Positions 1-5,856 of a DNA stretch of 5,856 bases are shown piece by piece. Positions within the stretch are counted from its first letter, which is position 1. Each line of letters begins with the position of its first letter. This DNA comes from Euryarchaeota archaeon UBA111 (lineage in GTDB: Archaea > Thermoplasmatota > Poseidoniia > Poseidoniales > Poseidoniaceae). The notes beneath the pieces are model-generated. The model saw only the letters and a program-made list of their open reading frames with translations, was not told the origin of the DNA and did no database searches. The position numbers and the translations under genes were made by a program. The stretch spans positions 1 through 5,856 of the forward strand of contig DAWS01000005.1 of assembly GCA_002506025.1 (NCBI GenBank), given 5' to 3'.

Positions 1-1710
1 CGAGGTTTCTACTATGACTTTGCCATGGAACCAATAACTGAGGCAGACCTAAAGCCGATTCAAAAAAAGATGCAAGAACTTGCGCGTCGAAACTTTACCG
101 TTGAACGGATTGAATTAGATGATAGCGAATTAAGAGAACACTTCGCAACGAACTCATACAAATTAGAAATCATCGACGATAAAATTGGTGAAGGCACAGG
201 CTCAACCATATACAAACAAGGTGATTGGTATGATTTATGCCTAGGCCCACATGTGTCAAATACTGGCAAATTGATGTTTTGTAAACTAACCAGCGTCTCT
301 TCGGCATACTGGCGAGGAGACCAAAACAGAGAACAATTAGTGAGAATTTATGGCATTGTTGAGCCAACTAAAGATGCGCTAAAACAAACATTACACAGAA
401 TGGAGGAAGCAAAAAAGCGAGACCACCGAAAACTTGGCCGTGATTTGCAGTTATTTCACATCGACGAGGAGGTAGGTCAAGGATTGATATTGTGGACTCC
501 AAGAGGAGCCATTGTTCGACAGGAACTGCAGAATTTCATCGGTGAACACCTAACCAGACAAGGATATTCGCAGGTCTTTACCCCCCACATTGGTAAGCTT
601 GATTTATATCGAAAATCAGGACATTTTCCATACTATCAAGATTCACAGTATCCACCGCTTGTTGAAAAGGATTTGATGAATAAATTATCTGACGAAGGCT
701 GTTCCTGCTCAGAATTGTCAAACATGATGAAAACCGGCGATATCGATGGCTACATGCTCAAGCCGATGAATTGCCCTCACCATGTCAAGATATATGCCTC
801 ACAAGCGAGATCTTATCGAGACTTACCGCTCAGGCTTGCTGAATTCGGTACTGTTTACCGTTGGGAACAATCTGGCGAAATCTCGGGCTTGACGCGTGTG
901 CGCGGGTTCACTCAAGACGATGCCCACCTATTCGTAACCGAAGACCAGATTGGGCAAGAAGTTCTTGGGTGCATTGAATTAGTACAAATTATATTTGACA
1001 AGTTGGGGATGAAAGACTATCGCGTTCGGGTAGGATTGAGGGACCCTGACTCCTCGAAGTATGTTGGTGACCCTGAGCGCTGGGATAAAGCTGAACAAGC
1101 CTGTCGTGCTGCAGCCGCATCACTTGGCGTAGAATGGTCAGAAGAAGAAGGTGAAGCAGCGTTTTATGGTCCCAAAATAGACTTCGTGGTAAAAGACGTA
1201 ATTGGCCGAGAGTGGCAACTTGGCACCGTTCAAGTTGACTACAACCTGCCGGAACGATTCGATTTGTCTTACAAAGGCTCAGACGGAGGTTTGCACAGAC
1301 CAGTCATGATTCACCGAGCACCATTTGGTTCGATGGAAAGATTCTGTGGTGTGCTGATAGAACATTTTGCAGGCAGGTTTCCAACATGGTTGTCGCCGAC
1401 TCAGTGCCATATCCTGACGATTTCACAAAAGCATACGGAATACGCAAACACCGTAGCGGACCACCTCAAACAACAAGGCATCAGAGTTGAAATTGATGAT
1501 GGTGATGATACTATCGGCAAAAAAATCAGAACCCACAGAAAACTGCATCCAGCGTACATGGTAATTCTTGGTGATGGTGAAGCGGAAAACAATACGGTAA
1601 GCCTAAGAGGTCGAAGTGGTGATCAGGTTGCTGATATCCCACTAGCCGAATTCGTCAACAACATAAAGGCTGAAATTGATGATAAGTCATCGAAACCTAA
1701 TTTGGTTTGA
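1..1710 (+). CDS. thrS: Threonyl-tRNA synthetase, bacterial-type, 5'-partial
   Basis: Class II synthetase that charges tRNA(Thr) with threonine in the cytoplasm and edits Ser-tRNA(Thr). The frame is open from base 1, so the gene starts upstream; residues here count from base 1. About 100 N-terminal residues (TGS domain and the HxxxH half of the editing zinc site) are missing by comparison with E. coli. Visible: a GFYYDF segment at 2-7, the editing CxxxH (C80, H84), SAYWRGD near 100, motif 2 with R287, and the catalytic zinc ligands C258 (in NCPHH), H309 (TQDDAH) and H438 (MIHR). These match E. coli C334, H385 and H511 in order and spacing. K392 (GPKIDF) and GTVQVDY follow, and the anticodon-binding domain runs from about P461 to the end. 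An insertion of about 25 residues lies at 219-248. The TGA stop overlaps the longest reading of the next gene by 4 bases, which indicates an operon. Identification is certain; the bacterial domain plan is notable if the host is an archaeon. Confidence 0.97.
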   Translation, partial: RGFYYDFAMEPITEADLKPIQKKMQELARRNFTVERIELDDSELREHFATNSYKLEIIDDKIGEGTGSTIYKQGDWYDLCLGPHVSNTGKLMFCKLTSVSSAYWRGDQNREQLVRIYGIVEPTKDALKQTLHRMEEAKKRDHRKLGRDLQLFHIDEEVGQGLILWTPRGAIVRQELQNFIGEHLTRQGYSQVFTPHIGKLDLYRKSGHFPYYQDSQYPPLVEKDLMNKLSDEGCSCSELSNMMKTGDIDGYMLKPMNCPHHVKIYASQARSYRDLPLRLAEFGTVYRWEQSGEISGLTRVRGFTQDDAHLFVTEDQIGQEVLGCIELVQIIFDKLGMKDYRVRVGLRDPDSSKYVGDPERWDKAEQACRAAAASLGVEWSEEEGEAAFYGPKIDFVVKDVIGREWQLGTVQVDYNLPERFDLSYKGSDGGLHRPVMIHRAPFGSMERFCGVLIEHFAGRFPTWLSPTQCHILTISQKHTEYANTVADHLKQQGIRVEIDDGDDTIGKKIRTHRKLHPAYMVILGDGEAENNTVSLRGRSGDQVADIPLAEFVNNIKAEIDDKSSKPNLV

Positions 1711-4277
1711 AAGGAGGCTTCTATATCTCAGCACCGCCAATAGTCAATGAATTTGGCTTTGCTGCAATAATTCCTTTCCTGTTTGCTGCCGCAACCGCAT
1801 ATCTATTTTGGAATAGTGTGGTCCCACGGCAGCTCCGAGGACTACAGGTTGCATTTCAAACCGGAGAAAAGCGCTACGAAGTTCACAATGTCACTAGATC
1901 GGTTGAGGATGCTCGAAATCTTTTGCAAACCAAAGGCATGAGGTTCGGAGTCACTTCCTACCTGTTCGCACTGACCGGAGTTCTAATCCTAGTATTCGAA
2001 TTCCTCATGACTAAGTATAATTTCTCACAAGGTTACCATGCTGCCTCAATCATAATCGCTCTGTTGTTTATTGCCGTCCCTGCTGTTATCTCAAGTGGGT
2101 CATCACTCGGTGCGCAGGTCGTGAAGCCGGTAGGCGCTGGAAAAGCAACCCTACAAAATTCAGATATCTGGCAAAACTACTCGTATGTTGTATTGACATT
2201 GAGTTGGATGATTCTAGTCAGTATCATTGCAATAATTTTGACCACTCTTGATATTCCTTCGTTCAGGGTTTTCAGTATCTGTGCTTTTGTCGCATTCTCT
2301 CCTGCAGTTCTTGCGTACGGGAGGGTTTTAGGCTCCGCATGGCAAGCACTAAAACAGTCTTCAGTCAAAATTGCTGGTGGTGAAGCGTCCCCATTTCACA
2401 ATCATAAGCCAAGTCCAAAACAACAGGCAATTGCTCAGATAGTTAATCTCAACCTTTCCGTTATGCCATTTATTGCTCTCAATACAATAGTATCAATCAT
2501 AGCATTAGCCATCGACCCAAATATGTTTACCCATTCGGATAGAGTTCTTGACTTACCAGAGTACCGAGTGCAATCATCAATCATGGAGGAAGGAGGAATT
2601 CTAGGCTTTGCCTTGATTGAATTGTTTGCTTATATTCCCGCTGAAGGAATTAGAATACCACTGGTAAATATGGTACTCTTGTTCTTGTTGCTTAACGTTG
2701 CATTGATTGGATTTTTGTTTGTATACGAGGTTGCTAGGATTTTATTCCTTGATGTCCAAGATGTTTCCGGAAAAGGTGGCATTAGACTTGCCGATAGCCG
2801 CCTACTTAGGGCTGAACGAAGTCAACAAGCCAAAGTACTGAATTTTTGCTTTACTGGCTTTGCTGGTCAATCGATGCTATTACTTGGACTAGCAATGATT
2901 ACATTTTGGGACTCAAGTTTCTTACCCCAAGGGGCAGCTTGTGGTTCGTGGGAAAATAACCTGTGTGCGATCATCCAGAAAGATGCGTTAGAGGAACTAA
3001 CTTGGATGCTGTCATCTGGAGGACAAGTGGCGTTTATTGTTATCTGGGCAAGATCCAGGAAGATAGGTTCACGCCTAGAGGATATTTCTTTTGACGCATC
3101 AGTTGGAGAAAATCGTGCACGCATGGCACAGCTTGAGGATGTCATCTATCTAAAACAAAAAGCCATCAGAAAATTGGTGACTGATGACTCTTGGGATAGA
3201 GCATTAAAACGCATAGATGCGGTTATTGAAGGACACGGTGAGCAATTGGAAGGACTTGATTTAGTTCGAAAAACCGATGCTATGATGGAGATTAATGCTG
3301 CTATGGGTCGCTGGGATGACGCGGAAAATAATGCTGTATCGATACTAGCATTACGTGGTGGGAGAGAGGCTCAAATAGCGAGATTGATTTTAGTCGCTGC
3401 AAGTTTAAGTCAGCGAGACTTCGCTGAAGCGAAACCTAGACTAGCATTACTGCCTGATGATGATATTGAAGCAGCTAGGTTGCAGTGGTTTGCCTCGCTG
3501 ATGCAGCCCAAGAAGAGAAAATTAGATGACAAACTCAAGTCACTGCTAGCCGTTGATCCGCTGATGAAACGCAATATCGATTTAATCAGGAGGTTCATTG
3601 ATGGTCAGGCAAAAACTAAACTAAATTATCGTCAAAATCCGGCGGACCGCCTAATTCTACTTGGTGATATAGCAAGATTGAGATTGACTGGTAAATCGGA
3701 GGCTGCACTAAATATCTTAGAAGGCTACATAAAAGACAATTCGCTTGAAGACTGGGTTCACGGTGGTGTTGTTTGTGCTTTACTTCACCTAGATGAGGGG
3801 CGTGTTCTTACTGCAACAAATATGGCCGAAAATCTTGCTAAACAACAATCTAGGCATCCACATCTTCGAAGTTTACTCCGTCATTTGGAATCAATTGGCG
3901 AAACGATCTCGGCAAGTAGTGAACCAACAGGGATTGAATGGCTGCGAGATTCCGGTCTAGATTGGGTAAATGCATGGCCATATCGGCATACAGTAGCACC
4001 CGCACCAGCTTTAGTGACTAAAGAGTTACAAAAGCACGCTTGGCAAGCAAACGGGTGGATTGCCTTTGGAGATGAAAATACCTTCAATAACGCCAAGAAA
4101 AAATCCACTGCTGGCTGGAAATTACTTAATTCTTACAAGACTGAGAGTGACTTCCCTCCGTGCTTATTCACTCACATGACTGGGGTTGTCGTTACCATTG
4201 GTGGTATGCCAGTAGACCTAGGCTTGCCCGGAGATATCGATATAAGTGAAATTGTAAAATCAGGGCTGCTGGACTAG
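1707..4277 (+). CDS. Uncharacterised multi-pass membrane protein with TPR-like C-terminal region
   Basis: I do not recognise this 856-residue protein. The N-terminal half is membrane-embedded, with likely helices near 17-38, 80-101, 112-130, 158-181, 187-206, 246-269, 318-348, 378-400 and 431-449. A weaker hydrophobic stretch at 298-311 may be re-entrant. Positive charges cluster in the loops at 40-80, 131-157, 207-245 and 349-377 and after 449. This gives nine helices with the N-terminus outside and a cytoplasmic C-terminal half. An external loop (401-430) carries C412 and C420. Residues about 494-735 form helix pairs resembling degenerate TPRs (for example GRWDDAE at 535 and TGKSEAALNILE at 661). 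The last 115 residues are rich in tryptophan. No catalytic motif is evident. The gene follows thrS with a TTG/TGA overlap (1707-1710), so it is probably co-transcribed. The start is uncertain: TTG at 1707 is the longest reading, and ATC at 1725 fits the internal Shine-Dalgarno. A role as a membrane scaffold or assembly factor would be speculation. Confidence 0.85.
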   Translation: MKGGFYISAPPIVNEFGFAAIIPFLFAAATAYLFWNSVVPRQLRGLQVAFQTGEKRYEVHNVTRSVEDARNLLQTKGMRFGVTSYLFALTGVLILVFEFLMTKYNFSQGYHAASIIIALLFIAVPAVISSGSSLGAQVVKPVGAGKATLQNSDIWQNYSYVVLTLSWMILVSIIAIILTTLDIPSFRVFSICAFVAFSPAVLAYGRVLGSAWQALKQSSVKIAGGEASPFHNHKPSPKQQAIAQIVNLNLSVMPFIALNTIVSIIALAIDPNMFTHSDRVLDLPEYRVQSSIMEEGGILGFALIELFAYIPAEGIRIPLVNMVLLFLLLNVALIGFLFVYEVARILFLDVQDVSGKGGIRLADSRLLRAERSQQAKVLNFCFTGFAGQSMLLLGLAMITFWDSSFLPQGAACGSWENNLCAIIQKDALEELTWMLSSGGQVAFIVIWARSRKIGSRLEDISFDASVGENRARMAQLEDVIYLKQKAIRKLVTDDSWDRALKRIDAVIEGHGEQLEGLDLVRKTDAMMEINAAMGRWDDAENNAVSILALRGGREAQIARLILVAASLSQRDFAEAKPRLALLPDDDIEAARLQWFASLMQPKKRKLDDKLKSLLAVDPLMKRNIDLIRRFIDGQAKTKLNYRQNPADRLILLGDIARLRLTGKSEAALNILEGYIKDNSLEDWVHGGVVCALLHLDEGRVLTATNMAENLAKQQSRHPHLRSLLRHLESIGETISASSEPTGIEWLRDSGLDWVNAWPYRHTVAPAPALVTKELQKHAWQANGWIAFGDENTFNNAKKKSTAGWKLLNSYKTESDFPPCLFTHMTGVVVTIGGMPVDLGLPGDIDISEIVKSGLLD
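1711..1717 (+). promoter_or_regulatory. Shine-Dalgarno AAGGAGG just after the thrS stop
   Basis: The 7-base AAGGAGG is a perfect match to the consensus anti-Shine-Dalgarno end of 16S rRNA. It starts one base after the thrS TGA and lies inside the longest reading of the following gene, so it cannot serve that gene's TTG at 1707. With the usual spacing of about 7 bases it points to ATC at 1725, which is in the frame of the downstream gene. No in-frame ATG, GTG or TTG follows until GTG at 1818. It may be a real site for a rare start codon, or a chance match. Confidence 0.5.
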
Positions 4278-5570
4278 TTATCCCCAGTTGCAAGGTTCAA
4301 GGGTTGCTTGGCCGCCCATCAAAGGTATGAGCACCTCTGGTATCCTTACACTTCCATCGGCTAATTGGTTCTGCTCCATTATAGCCACCAGTGCTCTTGA
4401 TGTCGCAACAGCCGTCGAGTTCAGTGTATGGACAATTGGCTGGTTGGAGTGACCCGGTTGGCCATATTTTATTTGCAATCGGTTTGCTTGATAATCAGTA
4501 CAATTTGAGCAGGACACTACTTCTTTGTATTGTGCTGCACCTGGTAACCACGCCTCAATGTCATATTTTCTCGCTGCGACTGTACCCATATCACCGGTGC
4601 AAATATTGACGACTTCGTAGTGGAGTTCTAGTTCATTCCACAAGTCGATGCAATTCTGTAACAACTCTTCGTGAAGTTCCCATGAGTCTTCAGGCTTGGC
4701 GATAACGATTTGTTCTACCTTGGTGAACTGGTGTACACGCCATATTCCCAAATCAGACTGGCCATGTGATCCAACTTCACGTCTAAAACAAGGAGAGACT
4801 CCAACGACCTTGAGAGGTAATTGTTCCTCCGGTATCGTTTCACCCATATACATTGACGTAAGTGGGTGTTCTGATGTTGCAATCATGTAATACTTGTCAG
4901 GTTCAACGCCATACATTACTGTCTCAAAGTCACCAAGATCTGTCACACCTTCATACGCTTGGCGATTCATCATAACTGGTGGTTGAACAAATGTGTAGCC
5001 ACGCTGACGGATAAAGTCAACTGCGTAGGTCTGCAAAGCCAATTCCAACCGCGCTAAATCGCCCTTAAGGAAGTAGAATCTGCTTCCTGAAATCTTGGCA
5101 GCACGCTTCAAGTCAACCCACTTATTCATGGTAATCAACTCGTTGTGAGTGCGTGGCTCGAAATCAAACTGCGGCTTCTCGCCGTAAGTGCTGTGCACTG
5201 TATTGCCAGATTCGTCTGCACCTTGGGGAACAGCGTCATGTAAGATATTTGGAATCGACATGCGGATTGTGTCTCGCTGGCCAAGAGCTTCTTCGGTCTG
5301 TTGTTCAAGCTCTGAAATTTCCTTACCTAACGAGGCTACCTCTGCCAATATCGCTTTTGCTTTTACTTCATCACCAGCCTTTTTTGCTTCACTAATACCC
5401 TTAGCAGCAGTATTTTTTTTCTGCCTCAATTGATTGGTCTGGTGTTGGAGACTTAGCCATAATTTGTCGAAGTGGATTACCCGATCTATCTTGTCGTGTG
5501 GGAGACCACGCTTATCGTGGTCTGCACGAATTATCTCATGTTTTTCTCTGAATAGGTAAATATCTAACAT
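4278..5570 (-). CDS. serS: Seryl-tRNA synthetase, canonical type
   Basis: Class II synthetase that activates serine with ATP and charges tRNA(Ser) in the cytoplasm. It is 430 residues long, normal for the family. The N-terminal domain, with a long antiparallel coiled coil at about 30-105 rich in Lys, Glu, Gln and Ala, is the arm that grips the long variable loop of tRNA(Ser). The catalytic core has the serine-binding TSE at 232-234, motif 2 with CFRRE at 261-265 and VHQFTKVEQ at 279-287, VSCSNCTDYQA at 352-362, and motif 3 around TSRALVAIMEQ at 390-400. The blocks EVGSHG, NICTGD, EAWLPG and HTLNSTA resemble archaeal and eukaryotic SerRS more than the E. coli enzyme (from memory). It is not the rare methanogen-type SerRS. 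The motif 2 loop reads QSDLG where most relatives have K/R-D-T-x-G. ATG at 5568-5570 is supported by GAGG 7 bases upstream. It lies 9 bases behind the A22 protease gene. Its TAA directly abuts the stop of the convergent gene. Confidence 0.97.
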   Translation of the reverse strand: MLDIYLFREKHEIIRADHDKRGLPHDKIDRVIHFDKLWLSLQHQTNQLRQKKNTAAKGISEAKKAGDEVKAKAILAEVASLGKEISELEQQTEEALGQRDTIRMSIPNILHDAVPQGADESGNTVHSTYGEKPQFDFEPRTHNELITMNKWVDLKRAAKISGSRFYFLKGDLARLELALQTYAVDFIRQRGYTFVQPPVMMNRQAYEGVTDLGDFETVMYGVEPDKYYMIATSEHPLTSMYMGETIPEEQLPLKVVGVSPCFRREVGSHGQSDLGIWRVHQFTKVEQIVIAKPEDSWELHEELLQNCIDLWNELELHYEVVNICTGDMGTVAARKYDIEAWLPGAAQYKEVVSCSNCTDYQANRLQIKYGQPGHSNQPIVHTLNSTAVATSRALVAIMEQNQLADGSVRIPEVLIPLMGGQATLEPCNWG

Positions 5571-5577
5571 AATAACG

Positions 5578-5581
5578 CCTC
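5578..5581 (-). promoter_or_regulatory. serS ribosome-binding site overlapping upstream stop codon
   Basis: Reading the minus strand, TGAGG runs from 5582 to 5578: the TGA is the stop of the protease gene, and GAGG (5581-5578) is a Shine-Dalgarno-like core 7 bases before the serS ATG. The site supports the chosen serS start. A ribosome terminating on the protease gene would sit on this site, which suggests translational coupling of the two genes. Confidence 0.6.
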
Positions 5582-5856
5582 AGAGTGAAATTCCTAGATT
5601 AAATATCTCAGACCCCATGAATATCAATCCACCAATTAGGTAACCCAAGATTGCCCCGCCGTTGAGGAGAGGTAGACCGGCCTGGGCTTTGCCTCGGGCG
5701 ACGTATGTCATCAGGGCTAGATATCCTAGTAAAGAGCCAAATAATGCAAACATTGCAATGGCAAATGCGTTGTCTGTTTCAAGCCACTGCACAGCAGATA
5801 GTATCAGCATACCAGGGAATATAATATCACCGAGGCCCATAAACAAGGCTTCACTG
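5580..5856 (-). CDS. Presenilin/SPP-like A22 intramembrane aspartyl protease, C-terminal part
   Basis: Three C-terminal membrane segments of a presenilin-like (A22; archaeal signal-peptide-peptidase family) protease, which cleaves membrane-embedded substrates within the bilayer. The frame is open to the window edge (the codons before the first TTG, 5846-5844, read S-E-A), so the gene starts outside the window. About 92 codons are seen of a protein that is usually around 300 residues or more. The catalytic GxGD motif is present as GLGD at 5826-5837 and contains the second catalytic aspartate. The first aspartate (YD motif) would be upstream and cannot be checked. A second membrane segment follows, then LPLLNGG at 5655-5675, which occupies the place of the presenilin PAL motif at the head of the last helix. 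The order GxGD, helix, PAL-like, helix matches TM7 to TM9 of the family. It ends in TGA 9 bases before serS, with which it probably forms an operon. The natural substrate cannot be inferred. Confidence 0.88.
   Translation of the reverse strand, partial: SEALFMGLGDIIFPGMLILSAVQWLETDNAFAIAMFALFGSLLGYLALMTYVARGKAQAGLPLLNGGAILGYLIGGLIFMGSEIFNLGISL

Noticed and set aside
1489..1683. Short repeated segment TGAAATTGATGAT near the end of thrS
   Set aside because: Two copies encode Glu-Ile-Asp-Asp in unrelated places of the anticodon-binding domain. It is a short coincidence, not a repeat element.
2094..2115. SSGSSLG at residues 129-135 of the membrane protein, considered as a rhomboid-type GxSG active site
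   Set aside because: The spacing is not GxSG and no partner histidine lies in a later membrane helix, so a rhomboid protease call is not supported.
2867..3145. Minus-strand reading frame of 92 codons opposite the large membrane protein
   Set aside because: It is a shadow of the plus-strand gene, with no ribosome-binding support or coherent domain.
5412..5420. Run of eight A on the coding strand of serS (Lys-Lys-Asn codons), a potential slippage or frameshift site
   Set aside because: The frame continues normally through the full SerRS with no alternative product in the other frames. The run follows from lysine codons in the coiled coil, so programmed slippage is unsupported.
5153..5433. Two overlapping plus-strand reading frames of about 80 codons opposite serS
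   Set aside because: They lie wholly antisense to the conserved SerRS coiled-coil region, overlap each other in different frames and show no recognisable protein features.

Overview
This window is densely coding. It holds four protein genes in two convergent pairs, and I found no RNA gene, mobile element, CRISPR array or intergenic stretch longer than about 10 bases. The best guess for the source is an uncultivated archaeon, perhaps a marine euryarchaeon of the Poseidoniia (Marine Group II) type. The seryl-tRNA synthetase has archaeal/eukaryotic-style signature blocks, and it is preceded by a presenilin-like (A22) membrane protease of the kind common in archaea. The threonyl-tRNA synthetase, in contrast, is of the bacterial architecture with an internal N2 editing domain. 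The lineage is an inference from remembered family features; no database was searched.

Plus strand, left half: bases 1-1710 encode most of ThrRS (5' end outside the window), with the second half of the editing zinc site, the class II catalytic core with all three zinc ligands, and the anticodon-binding domain. Its stop codon overlaps or abuts the start of a large protein (1707-4277) that I do not recognise. That protein has about nine membrane helices, then a TPR-like helical solenoid, then a tryptophan-rich C-terminal domain. A perfect Shine-Dalgarno sequence lies just inside the longest reading of this gene, so its real start is uncertain.

Minus strand, right half: the last 92 codons of a presenilin/signal-peptide-peptidase-like aspartyl protease (5580-5856, beginning outside the window) are followed after 9 bases by a full-length seryl-tRNA synthetase (4278-5570). 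The GAGG ribosome-binding site of serS overlaps the protease stop codon, which suggests an operon with coupled translation.

The two convergent transcription units meet at 4277/4278 with no bases between their stop codons, so each transcript must end inside the opposing gene. Functionally the window pairs two class II aminoacyl-tRNA synthetases (Thr and Ser) with two integral membrane proteins, one a known protease family and one uncharacterised. The uncharacterised membrane-TPR protein is the item most worth following up.
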